Assembly (NCBI GenBank): GCA_012845835.1
Contig: JABAKD010000100.1
Span: 129,001-193,000 of the forward strand
From: Undaria pinnatifida
Lineage: Eukaryota > Sar > Phaeophyceae > Laminariales > Alariaceae
Reading direction: 5' to 3'
Length of the DNA: 64,000 nt
Position numbers and translations under genes: made by a program. Of this stretch, positions 42,606 through 52,654 are shown piece after piece. How positions within the stretch are numbered: position 1 is the stretch's first letter; every line of letters begins with the position of its first letter. A model generated the notes under the pieces. It saw nothing but the letters and a program-made list of their open reading frames with translations. It had not been told where the DNA came from and ran no database searches.

Positions 42606-43136
42606 TTGAGGCGTGTTCCATGGAGTGATGCCGATCGGGTTGAGGTGCGATTCCGAAGCCATAAAGGCGACCAGGCTCAAGCTGAAAGCGTCATTGTACG
42701 TACCCCGAGCGAGGTTCGCGGCTTGTGTTCTGAGTTGGGTAAAGGTGGTGGAGCCGTTGCTCTTATGGTAGCATTACTGTCATGTTTTGCGGCTCTACCT
42801 GAACACGCGTCACTTTCCTCGTACCGTTCAGGGAGGTAAGTAGTGTGGGGATTTGGTCAGGCGTTACGAGCGTTGAGAGAGATAGTTGAAAAGACGGGGC
42901 GTACACCCGAAGAGTACGCTCTGCACTCGCTGAGGATCCGAAGTGCCTCGATGATTGCAGCTGGAGGTGACGTGTCGGAACGAGTCATACAGCGAGAAGG
43001 GGGGTGGATTTCCGGTGCATATAAGGTGTACACCCGGAATAATGCGGACGATGCACGACAGGTGTCTCGTAAATTAGCCGCTGGCAAAGGTTTGCAAACA
43101 CAGCTAGGTCAAGATACTGTAAGGGGTAAACTGTAG
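42606..43136 (+). pseudogene. Tyrosine recombinase C-terminal catalytic region
   Basis: Open from 42606 to the stop at 43134-43136 except for one TAA at 42837-42839. It reads EVRFRSHKGDQAQAESVIV, then after the stop LREIVEKTGRTPEEYALHSL, AAGGDVSERVIQREGGW and YKVYTRNNADDARQVSRKLA. HSLR (42924-42935) is the HxxR catalytic box of tyrosine recombinases. The GGW and the following Tyr (YKVYTR) supply the remaining conserved His/Trp-position residue and nucleophile. The family cuts and joins the extrachromosomal DNA circle made by the element's RT. The N-terminal part is displaced by element X. Placed between RT and B1, as in PAT/Ngaro elements. Confidence 0.85.
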
Positions 43137-43153
43137 AAGTCTCGGAGTAACCT

Positions 43154-43380
43154 CGGTTGTGGAGGGGTCAACGGTGTTGGACCATTCGGTGTCTCAGTCG
43201 TCCGAGAATTCGCACAGTAGAACCCAGACAGTGGAGGGAGGGAGATGTGTTTATGAGCAAAGACATGTGAGTATGAGGCAGAGTTGGATACTGCGGTAGG
43301 CATGTCGGCCAGCTGCTCTCCCTCCCACGCCACAGAAAACGATGATAATATACAACGCAATTCGAAAGATATATACAAAA
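43154..43380 (+). repeat. Split direct repeat B1
   Basis: Contains CCATTCGGTGTCTCAG, GAATTCGCACAGTAGAACCC, GTGTTTATGAGCAAAGACAT and ends GAAAGATATATACAA. Matches B2 at about 93-95% by eye. Confidence 0.92.
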
Positions 43381-43405
43381 AAAAGATATATTGTTAGGAA
43401 TCGGG

Positions 43406-43654
43406 AACCGATGTAAGAATAATATGCAGTTTGTTGTTTCAGAGAGAATTTGGCGTTATCGTTCATAGTTTTTTTTGGCGGAGTACGTACGTGGCTTACT
43501 TTGACAGCAGCAGCTGGTATTGTTTGGTTGATCGCGCTTGTGGGGATACCGCACGGGACAGTGCTGGCAGACTGCTAGAACACGCGGAACAGACAGAGCT
43601 GTTGTTTACAACTGGACAGCGGTCGCTCGCTGGACCAGATAATTCGTCATTTCT
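43406..43654 (+). repeat. Split direct repeat A2
   Basis: Matches A1 from AACCGATGTAAG to ATTTCT. It follows B1 after about 25 bp, as expected for the B1-A2 internal junction. Confidence 0.92.
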
Positions 43655-43813
43655 CCCGCCCACCCACCCTTTTCCTTTCGATGGTGTGGGATGGAGACAT
43701 TATGAGGTTGTAGGTACTGTTCTCGTACAACTGAGGGTATATGTACTTATTTTCTTTTCTTTTTTTACAGTGGTATGCGAGGGTTTATGTCACGGTATAT
43801 GTTTTTCTCGGAG
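43655..43813. other. Spacer between A2 and B2
   Basis: Unrelated pyrimidine-rich sequence that has no counterpart between X and A1 or inside the B1-A2 junction. Confidence 0.6.
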
Positions 43814-44040
43814 GAGTTGTGTGGAGGTGTCAATGGTGTTAGACCATTCGGTGTCTCAGCCGTCCAAGAATTCGCACAGTAGAACCCAGACAGTGGAGGG
43901 AGGGAGATGTGTTTATGAGCAAAGACATGGCGGTATGAGGCAGAGTTGGATACTGCGGTAGACATGTCAGCCAGCTGCTCTTCCTCCCAGGCCACAGAAA
44001 ATGATGCTAATATACAACGCAATTCGAAAGATATATACAA
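43814..44040 (+). repeat. Split direct repeat B2
   Basis: Same length as B1 (227 bp). It ends at the same GAAAGATATATACAA and is then followed directly by the duplicated flank. Confidence 0.92.
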
Positions 44041-44188
44041 CAAATTCAGGAATTGTCAAATCAGCTTCAAAGCATCTCCGGTTTTCGAATGCAACCGTCA
44101 AGCCCACCAGCCCATGAAAAATAAAAGCATTGTCATAGTAACATCGCAAAGGTCTAAAAATGGGAGAGTTAAGAAGGTGACGAACCAG
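44041..44188 (+). repeat. Duplicated flank, right copy
   Basis: Same sequence as 36653-36760, with about 38 extra bases (AAAAGCATTGTCATAGTAAC region) before GAAGGTGACGAACCA. Confidence 0.85.
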
Positions 44189-45015
44189 GTACCCGTAACA
44201 CGTACAGCTTGCCTACAGGTGGCGCCCACATATGATTGGCAAAAATCGCCATTCGGTGCGAGTTGGACGATTCCAAGCGGTCATAAAACGCCTGAAACGA
44301 GCCCGCCGGGGGGATCCTAGTTCAAGTAATGGCAGTCTTAGCGGGTCGTTTTATCTTGTTGATTTTAGTAACGCAAGCGAATGAGTATCATTCGCGTTGC
44401 TTGTCTCCAGGTCCGACTTGACCGTTATTTTTAAAACGCGGATACCGCCGCGGGTTCGTGGGCATGGGTGCAGACAAGGGTAAACCGGCGCTCTCCCACA
44501 GCGCGGGCGCGTGCTCGTCGAGGCAGGAGTGAAAGCGTCTGGGTGTGGGTGAGCCGGTGTCTCTTTTCTTGCGGAATAAATAGAGGTGTCCGCGGAAATA
44601 AGGACCGTTTTGAATTTAGCATGAAGACAGGTCCCGGTAATAAACTTTCGGACAGAGCCGATGTCAACAGGAGGAGGCTGGGAGGTGGAGGCCGCAAGTA
44701 GCCAAATGTCGGAACGAGCGCCACAGGGCACGGCTTGCATCTCACCGCGCGGGCGACGGGGCGCAAAGGGGCATAGAGCGGGGAAAGCTTGGAAGATGAC
44801 GCCGAGCGTGGCGTGGGTGGCATGCGCCGCGAGGGTAGCATGCACCACCCCGTCTCGATACAGCAAGAAACCATCACGAACAGAGTGATACACCATGGGT
44901 AGGGTTCAAGGATACATATATATGTAACTCTTATCGGCGATGAACATTTTTTTTCGGATGTACACGGTGTCTTCGTGGCAAAAAGCGGGTACCATTGTAT
45001 TTCAGTGTTCGCCAC
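44189..45015. other. Unassigned GC-richer region with overlapping ORFs
   Basis: Minus-strand ORFs of 194 and 181 codons (44351-45015) and plus-strand ORFs of 75-77 codons (44468-44888) overlap. The minus frame starting near 44896 contains VRDGFLLYRDGVVHATLAA and HATHATLGVIFQAFPAL, regular enough to be a decayed coding segment, but I recognise no family. The Pro/Leu-rich 194-codon frame is less likely. Confidence 0.3.
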
Positions 45016-45019
45016 GCCC
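45016..45019. repeat. Target-site duplication, left (GCCC)
   Basis: Immediately precedes the 5' LTR. The same 4 bp follow the 3' LTR at 48066-48069. Confidence 0.6.
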
Positions 45020-45341
45020 TGTAGACACGCCTAAGCTAGGCAAGGTCTACGGACCAGAAAGTATCCCCTCTTGGCCTGAGGGGGGCTGGTCGGCACCATT
45101 CAGGTGCTAAAAGGAGATAGAAGTTGTTGTATTAGCTCCGAACACAAGAAAACAAGCGATCTTAACTTCATCCCCGAATCCCCATATCAGAATCCAGAAG
45201 AGGATAAGTAGAAACCCCTACCGTCTTCAGATCTAAATAACGTTCACACACACCACATCAGATCCTCAACAGTCAGTCACCACCAAGAAAATCCACTGTC
45301 GTGTCTTACCACCAACACTATCTGGTGCTCCACTGTCCACA
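45020..45341. repeat. Left LTR, 322 bp
   Basis: Includes a hairpin CCCCTC-TTGGCCT-GAGGGG at about 45065-45083 and AAGGTCTACGGACCAG. Lacks 7 bp near its end (CACACTC region) present in the right LTR. Confidence 0.88.
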
Positions 45342-47736
45342 ATGCCCCCAAAAGCGCGTCTTACTTAAAGTTGTTTGTGAACAACCTTTCATCAAAAGTG
45401 AGCACCAGCTACACAAAACATAAAAGCACACATACATGTCGTTTTTGAAAGATAAACGACCACATACATAGACACCATACCCAATGATTACGAGTCATGA
45501 AACATTGCAATACTTCACAAAAACATGCACACACGATCACCAGGCACAAATCATGCATTGAAACGTAGCAATATCACCAATAAATACTACCAGGTACATT
45601 AATTCGTGTATGTTTTCAGATGCAAACTCCAAAAAACATACTTATATAAGTGGCAAGCCAAACGTAAACCCAAATAAAAATCCGCCGACCAAAAGATAAA
45701 CAGCGTAAAAACCCTTGTACGACTACACGAATATTATTAGTATCGTCCGATTTCATCCACAATTATACCACAAACTCATGCACTCAAAAAAAATACCGTA
45801 AGAACATTCCAGCACGAATTTCGCTCAAGTCACGCGAAAATCGCAGAGAACTCACAGCGTAATACCACATTACTGCTTCAGCTTCGTCCTTATATGCATT
45901 TTACTGACATAACACGAACATGCATTACGCATCAAGCAAGTCTCGCTTGTTTGGAGACAAAAACAGCAGCGATACATGAGCACACTCATTGTACTACTCC
46001 TACGCACAACAAGCACATATGTACCACTGTATAGCAAACTTGAACATCGGGTTCTGTTGCTAATCGGTTGGCCCCTAAGCAGTTTCCTTCAACTGGACAG
46101 GTTCCTTAATTTTTCACTAAGAATACATCGGAATGCACATAGCGATAGACGCTCATACTTCTCCTCTCTGTTCGTCAGAAACAACGCAAGTCTGACTAAG
46201 AAACACGCCAATCCGTCAAACGCAATCAACGTACATTTCGTTTTTCACACGACGCAGTGCATACACTCAAGGCATACGTACATCTACACTCAATGTGTGT
46301 TGAAATACACGCACTACTACGCGCGTACGGCAGTATGGGTTTTGCATCGCAAGGGACACGCGACGATACAACACGTGCGCGCTTTAATCTGTCGGTGAAA
46401 ACGCCATGCTAGTAATGCACATGACATGTATGTGCACAATCGAACGCAAATTACAGTTTCAATACGATTTGGAACACGAGCTCCTTCAGGCTAACTCGGC
46501 CATATGCAGGAGGGAAAGCAAGTACCAGGTTCTTTGCGGCAATACGTGGACATAGTTGCTCTTGTGTAGAGGCCATCGGCATGCACCACGCATTCAAAAC
46601 CCCCCCTTTTCAATAAACCTTCAGCAGCTACGACGAGACTCTCGCTCTGTACATAGGCATGCTGCATGTACTCGCAGCATGATGCATTAATTTTCGGGAC
46701 AAGATTATTTTGCTACACACAAACACTCAAACCAAAGTGACACCAGTCGCAAAGCACGCGTTGTATTATGCCGCATACTGCTGTATGGGCAATCAACACA
46801 ATACGAACCTAGACGGGATATGGTTTTAACAAGCAACGCACGAAGCAAACTTGCCCCTATTAATATCTCAAATATACGATACGACAAAGCACGCGACAAC
46901 TACAGCAGCAGTATCTTCAAAAACAACTCAAACTCACACCTTGAAAGCAAGACGTGCGCGGGCTCCCTGTTGGAAGCCAAGTCAGCACATAGCCTTCGCA
47001 AAAAAACAAGAGCCATGCTCCCAGCGCCTGGAAGCATTCGAGTTATCAACCACCCCCTTTCAGCGGCACTCCAGCTCCTCCTATTCTGAAATACAAAGCG
47101 CAACCGCCTTCTCGAGCGGCTGTATACACGTGTGATGTCCTCACTCCTCACTCTGCTTCCCGAATTGGATATCCTCGCGACGATCTAGAAGAACAGATGG
47201 GGAGATTGAAGCATCTCGCCGCGTTAGGCACAATCACACGCTTCGCACGTGATGCCGCGCCTTCCCCCTCGGGACGTGCGACGCGACAGCCTGCAGTCGG
47301 CACCGCTGAAACACCCCATTTTGGTGTGTTCATCTCGCCAGCATGCCCCCCGAAAGCCTTGAGCCCTCGTGATCGGCGGGTGTGTCTTTGCTGCCCGAGT
47401 TGATCCTTCAGCGGATCAAATCGTGCTTATGTTGCGAGATTTCACAGAACCTAGTCAATCAACCCGGTTCGAACCTCGCCATCATCAGATGAGAAGCCTG
47501 CTGCTACAGCCCCTCCACGCTGGGTGCGATGTTGGGACATCGCCTCTAGCGGCCCCTCGTACGACCACAGCAGACCTCGTTCGGAGTCCTGAGGCAGCAT
47601 ATGGACACCGCCCTCATCGGGTCAGAGGGCTTCCTGCCGAAACGCGGCCCAATCCACACCTGCTTGCCGCTGTCGCAATCGTACCAGAAAAAAACCCTGA
47701 CTAACGTCGGTGTGTTCCACCTGAACTATCGATAAT
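45342..47736. other. Internal region of the LTR element
   Basis: The left half (45342-46650) is AT-rich with many ACATAC and CACAAA words and no ORF. The right half (46820-47700) has several overlapping plus-strand ORFs of 62-111 codons, e.g. 47197-47403 (MGRLKHLAALGTITRFARD) and 47369-47704. This suggests a decayed coding segment in changing frames. None is recognised. Confidence 0.5.
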
Positions 47737-48065
47737 TGTAGACACGCCTAAGCTAGGCAAGGTCTACGGACCAGAAAGTATCCCCTCTTGGCCTGAGGGG
47801 GGCTGGTCGGCACCATTCAGGTGCTAAAAGGAGAAAGAAGTTGTTGTATTAGCTCCGAACACAAGAAAACAAGCGATCTTAACTTCATCCCCGAATCCCC
47901 ATACCAGAATCCAGAAGAGGATAAGTAGAAACCCCTATCGTCTTCAGATCTAAATAACGTTCACACACACCACATCAGATCCTCAACAGTCAGTCACCAC
48001 CAAGAAAATCCACTGTCGTGTCTTACCATCAACACTACACACTCTCTGATGCTCCACTGTCCACA
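47737..48065. repeat. Right LTR, 329 bp
   Basis: Same sequence as 45020-45341 except for a few substitutions and the 7-bp indel. Confidence 0.88.
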
Positions 48066-48069
48066 GCCC
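48066..48069. repeat. Target-site duplication, right (GCCC)
   Basis: Matches 45016-45019. Confidence 0.6.
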
Positions 48070-48329
48070 CCAGGACGCCATCTGATCGGCTGGGTGGATC
48101 GGTTCGAGGTCGGTTACAAGTATCATGGGGAGGGTGTTGGTGGACTTTTTTTCTGTTGCGTGCTGTGCTGTATTACTGCTGTACCAGGTACTACGTCTTG
48201 CTGTAGTACCGGGTGGCACCGTCGTCGATCGCCCGCCATCGCCCGATCGCTCGCTCGCCCGCCGTCGCTCTTGCCATCATTAACACCACGTACCGTTACT
48301 ACAACACCAGAGGTGTGTACACATGCATA
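48070..48329. other. No gene recognised
   Basis: Contains a CGATCGCCCGCCATCGCCC-type short repeat at 48225-48270 and TACCAGGTACTACG words. Confidence 0.5.
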
Positions 48330-48800
48330 CTACACAGTGCTTCGTTGAATCGCGATGCATGCACCCCCAGCTCAGCTCAAGTCCAGCAATAATACATACC
48401 TGGTAGCTGCCTTGCCCTACGGTGCGGTGCTGTGTCGTGCTGTGCTTTCGTTCGAATATAAAGCAGAACCAGGGATGATGCGAAGTATCAGGTACCAGGT
48501 ACCGTTATTTACGTACATACGTACGCACGTGTTGTGTACTCGTCCTTTTGCTTTCTTCATTCAGTTCATTGTCATCTCTCGGTCCCCATGTTGTATGTTT
48601 CCCCCCACCGTAGACTACACCCGTACTGCCGATCAGCACGTGACATCGCCAACAAGCACACGGCACAGTGCACACAGCACAGGGCAACTATTAATAGCTC
48701 TGCACAAGCAGCTGCTCTTGGCATTGTCACTTCGCTAGTCCCACCAAACCATGGGCCTCTTGTTTCTGTCCCCTTTACGTATGCGTTATTAGAATTTTCC
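48330..48800 (+). repeat. Dispersed repeat, partner of 1512-2030
   Basis: Same ordered blocks as listed for 1512-2030, including GTGCTGTGTCGTGCTGTGCT, ACTGCCGATCAGCACGT and CACAAGCAGCTGCTCTTGGC. Confidence 0.7.
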
Positions 48801-50460
48801 CTTTCGCGAGAGCGGAGCTCTTGCACATTGAACGCAAAAGAGGTCGGCTACATATACATGTTGGAGGTTTCTTGTACCGCGTTTTGTGCTGCACAGCTGG
48901 CGTACACGAAGCTATGCAAAGCCCGAATGCGAGCTACAGCAAGGAACCCAACGCCTTCTTGGTTGCAGCCCGCAGCGCCTGCTGCATGTATCGGCGGTGT
49001 GCGCATCCATACCACGGTGATACCAGTGTACCAGGTACGACGTACCCGGTACAGCACACAGCAAAGCACACAAGAGTCTGCCTGGTAGCTACCTGGCATT
49101 TGGCCATTTTTCCCTTGCTTGGGACAACTCGCACGGCAAACTCATCTATAGTTTCAAATAAGACCCCGTGCCGAAGATACCTCAGCACTCAGATGGGGCA
49201 CCAGGGTCTGCACATGTTGGTATGAGGCGGCGATGACGTCAAGAATCGCACCAGCGCGTTGCGGTTGGTGTTACGCCCATGCGTCTAACTTCGAGCTACC
49301 ACAGCAGTGATTGGTCGAATATAACTTTGAGAGGCATTTTTTTTTTGGATGCCCTTTTTGGGGAAAAACCAAAATGTTTTCTGGAACTCCCGTTTCGAGC
49401 AGCTTTTAGCACCGCTTCTGGTCCAGCTGTCGAGAGGGGTGGAAAGGGCTGGCGAACCGCTATTGCTGTCCATCTGTGCTCACGCTATCCTGTTGGGCTC
49501 GGAGAGGCCGACCCTCAAAGCCTACCCATGTCATTTTTTATTCGCGCAATATCGAGGGATCGTTGATCCTGGGAACGCAATGTACGGATCAGTGGTGCAT
49601 GTGGTGCAGCACCTGGATGGGGGCAAAACGGTGAGCTCCCGAGACAGATTTCGTCTCACACCCCCCACCTCTGATGCTGAAACTCGACCGAGGCCAAAGA
49701 CATGTGCTATTAATAGGCTGTCGAGGCATGCAAAAACTGTCGCGATGCTGCTGCTGTCGCCGGAGAATGGGTTTTGAGGGTCGATCGATCTAGGAGTACC
49801 CCTGGTTGTGATTTTTGTGCTTCATAAAAAGTAGGCTTCACCAAAATAATTTCCGTTTGGGAGACTCCAGGCTGAAGCCTGTAGAAACAGACATGTACGT
49901 TGCCTTCAAGTCCTGGACACCGCGGTGAAAACATCGAAGACACACCCTGCGATACCCCCACAATACCATGCCAATCGAAAGTCGCCTTCAATAGATCGGC
50001 TTGTCATCAACCGTTATTTCGTTGTTTGAAACAACGAAAGTGTGTGCGTTGAGGCGTGGCTTTTGAACCCACGCCATGCAAGCCCTACCAGTGTAAACTG
50101 GGCTCAGCAATGGCTCATCCCACGGCAGACAGGTCTGCTACAAAGCTTGAAAACGTTCGATCGCCAAGGGCGTTAAGGGCGTTGAAACGAAAGTCGGTGG
50201 GCGCTCCGAACAAAGTGTGCATCGATGTGGCTAAAGCGTCAGATTGCACGTCACCTGTGACAATCTGTCGCATGGCTACACCAACATGCGCAGGTCAAAT
50301 CAAGCTCGGTGAAGGGCGGCTATCTCCCTTGGTTGCAGAAAGGAACTAAGAGCAAGTTTGTGTCGATTAAAAAAGAAACAGCCATCTAAAATCGTTTCAA
50401 GAACGACATAAAAAAACTCATTTTTCTACTCCCACATACATCTAGGGTAAAGCATTCGAG
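48801..50460. other. No gene recognised
   Basis: Two plus-strand ORFs over 49279-49777 (95 and 142 codons) overlap in different frames. Neither has a domain. Segments such as RGIFFLDALFGEKPKCFLEL are ordered-looking but unassigned. A plus-strand ORF of 97 codons at 50056-50349 is Lys/Pro/Cys-rich, unassigned. Confidence 0.35.
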
Positions 50461-50579
50461 CACCATGCAACACAATAAAATATTCCCACCGACAGTGTGC
50501 CAACCAGTGCTCGCAAGGTGTCGAATACGCCGACCATTCCCAACCATTCCCAATAACGACGTCCCGCTTTGCGGTATGT

Positions 50580-50777
50580 TTGCTAAACAAAAAGATCACT
50601 ACAAAATCGAGACAAACTTCAACCTTCACAACAAGGACCCCTGTTGTTATATTCGCCGATACTTCATACGAGCAAATGCCAGAGCTCAAAGGTTGGGCTC
50701 CAATTTTAGAATGGGCGAGAAGCTGTGCTGATGGGAAGAAAGCCATACTACACAGCCCCCGAACGGAAGAGGCCTGA
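50580..50777 (+). CDS. Short unassigned ORF, possible exon
   Basis: From the ATG at 50580, 65 codons: a basic Thr-rich start, then PVVIFADTSYEQMPELKGWA and PILEWARSCADGKKAIL. The second half has amphipathic, globular-looking composition, unlike most ORFs in this window. It could be an exon fragment. No family recognised, and an overlapping frame (50465-50731) is equally long. Confidence 0.22.
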   Translation: MLNKKITTKSRQTSTFTTRTPVVIFADTSYEQMPELKGWAPILEWARSCADGKKAILHSPRTEEA

Positions 50778-51585
50778 TCATGTTGCAAGCTAAAGCACGA
50801 CCGTGTGGAGGATCAACTCCGACGTAAACTTAAAATATAAAGGGGATTGATTACATGTTGGCGTGATGATAGCCCCGCGTTGACAATAGAAAACAGAAGA
50901 CATGGGGGTTAAGGGTACATATATGGTTTGTGTGCAAGACTTTAACCTTCCTGGCGTATTATGGAAACGGATAAAATGTGATGTTGCGTAGCCATGGGTC
51001 GTGGGGAAACACCCAAGTATTCACATATAATGCAGTCAAGAAGAAATAAGTCGTTTTATGGGAACGCCAATATGTCACGATCACGCAGTATGGCGCGCAC
51101 AGTCCGGCTGTGCGGTTCGTGCAATTCAATGCATTATCGTCGAAGTATTGTGATAGCGTGTTAATGTCACCAACATTGCCAAAACGCACACGGCGTGCTG
51201 GACAATATTGTCCAAATAATACCATTCAAGGTACCGGCGCCACTCAAACGAGATCTCGCGGAGCAAGATTTCACCACCACGAAGCCAAAAATTCGTAGGG
51301 CCAAGAACTGGTTCCGCCAGCCAGGGCAAAGGTTCCTGGGAGTTGGCACAGCCAGAAACTCGGACCGGACAAAGAAAATTGACGAAGCGGTCGGTGACAC
51401 GAGGGTGAACGCAAATATGCAAACTGTGCAAAATAGTCCTTATCCCTGCAGTCTAGATAGTGCAAGGACCTAGAAGATATCTGCTAGATAAGAACGTTTA
51501 GGTTGACACCAGAATGTTCCACCAACACTTGAAGCGTATAGTGTCAAATCGATACGAATTGCGGCTTCATGTAATATTCAGGGCT
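50778..51585. other. Unassigned region
   Basis: A minus-strand ORF at 51126-51431 (101 codons) and others at 50959-51225 overlap plus-strand ORFs at 51110-51473. A minus-strand segment reads GEILLREISFEWRRYLEWYY, but nothing supports a gene. Confidence 0.3.
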
Positions 51586-51589
51586 TGTC

Positions 51590-51750
51590 ACGGGTCGGGT
51601 CAAATCTCGCGGGTCGGGTCGGGTCGAGACTGACCCGACCCGACCCGCGATATTTTGAAAACCTCCTGACCCGACCCGACCCGACCTGACCCGCCACAAA
51701 TCGGGTGACCCGCGAGATGCGGGTTTCATGCGGGTCAGGTCGACTTTACC
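51590..51750. repeat. (CGGGT)n / (ACCCG)n minisatellite with inverted junction
   Basis: The array is in CGGGT orientation to about 51625 and flips to GACCC orientation from 51632. At the flip, 19-bp perfect arms (51607-51625 and 51632-51650) surround GAGACT. The GACCC side carries the same GCGATATTTTGAAAACCTC spacer as the second array. Confidence 0.9.
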
Positions 51751-52029
51751 CGTGACATTTCTCACGGGTCAAGGTTGAAAACTCACGGGTCAAAGCATGT
51801 ATACCTCGGTCGGTTCGTTGGTCCATGGTCCCTCGTACTTTACCCAGTATGTCGTGTTCTCTGGGTTTTTGACCGGCATTGTTTGCAGCTGATGAATATG
51901 TCATGTGGTGTACGCGCGAAAAATAGGAAAGAAACCGCAACCCACATGCATGGGCATGCCCGTACCGCTGGACCACCGGGTCGACCCGACGAGAGACCCA
52001 ACGAGCGAGCGAGTTATAAGTTGTAAGTG

Positions 52030-52485
52030 TAATCTCCGGCTCCAGCAAGCAGCCTAGCTGAGCCGCTGCCGGAACTGGGGCGGTGGATCTGTCTGCAGGG
52101 GCTGCAATCCGCGAGGATGCGTTGTTTGCTGCTGGTGCTTGCTGCTGCCAGGGTGCTGCTGCTGCTTCGACGACGACTGCTCTTCTTGCTTTTTTACGTT
52201 TGGTCACATTTCGTACTGGTATGATAATTCTCGAGCTAGCTACTACTACTGCTGTATCTATCTTCTATCTGTGCAGTCTCCAGCCCCGGCAAGCAGCCTA
52301 GCTGAGCCGCCTGCGGCAGCAAGCCCACAACTGGGGCGGTGGGTCTGTCAGCAGGGGCTGCGATCCGCGAGAATCCGGGGTCTGTTGCTGCTGCTTGCTA
52401 CTACCAGTGCTGCTGCTTCTGCTTCAACGATGACTGCCCTTTCTTGCCTTTTTACGTTTGGTCACATTTCGTGCTGGTATGACCG
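52030..52485. repeat. Tandem duplication, about 250-bp unit, two copies
   Basis: GCAAGCAGCCTAGCTGAGCC, ACTGGGGCGGTGG, GGGGCTGC, ATCCGCGAG, GCTGCTGCTTC and TTTTTACGTTTGGTCACATT occur in order at about 52040-52220 and 52285-52480. The second copy has extra GCCTGCGGCAGCAAGCCCAC. On the minus strand each copy reads VTKRKKAR then an Ala/Gln-rich run, and the minus ORF at 51746-52207 (153 codons) spans the left copy. Unassigned. Confidence 0.88.
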
Positions 52486-52654
52486 TAATATTACCACTGT
52501 TGTTAAGGCTTCAGCATGTACGGGATTCGCGTCACACTGCTGTATGCCTTGGTGCGATTAGCTAGGGGTACTGCCTGGTGATTGTTCTGCACGCTGTGAT
52601 GACGTATGATCGGAGCATCGGCACGAGGGAGGCAGGACGCGAAAATTCTTGTAT

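Larger units (their letters stand above)
36761..44040 (+). mobile_element. Tyrosine-recombinase retrotransposon with split direct repeats (A1-ORFs-B1-A2-B2), decayed
   Basis: Terminal repeats occur as A1 (36761-37016), then coding remnants, then B1 (43154-43380), A2 (43406-43654) and B2 (43814-44040). A1 and A2 are direct copies, and B1 and B2 are direct copies. This arrangement is established for PAT/Ngaro-type members of the DIRS order, which use a tyrosine recombinase in place of an integrase. The coding part carries a gag-like ORF, a reverse transcriptase and a tyrosine recombinase in the expected order. RNase H and any methyltransferase-like domain are missing, because another element (X) sits between RT and recombinase. 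Frameshifts, stops and a changed RT active-site residue show it is inactive. Confidence 0.82.
45020..48065. mobile_element. LTR element with near-identical LTRs, probably non-autonomous
   Basis: Two direct repeats bound 2.4 kb of internal DNA. Each begins TGTAGACACG and ends CTGTCCACA, so it has the TG...CA termini of LTR retrotransposons, and GCCC is duplicated on both sides. There is no recognisable gag, protease, RT or integrase. Internal ORFs are under 112 codons. No primer-binding site complementary to a tRNA 3' end (TGG...) directly follows the 5' LTR and no purine tract precedes the 3' LTR. It is therefore a non-autonomous, TRIM/LARD-like element, or an element whose body was replaced. 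LTR similarity (a handful of substitutions and one 7-bp indel) indicates recent insertion. Strand is unknown. Confidence 0.8.

Noticed and set aside
44661-44888. Plus-strand 75-codon ORF as a gene
   Set aside because: The opposite strand is at least as open and more regular. Neither has a recognised family, so only the region is described.
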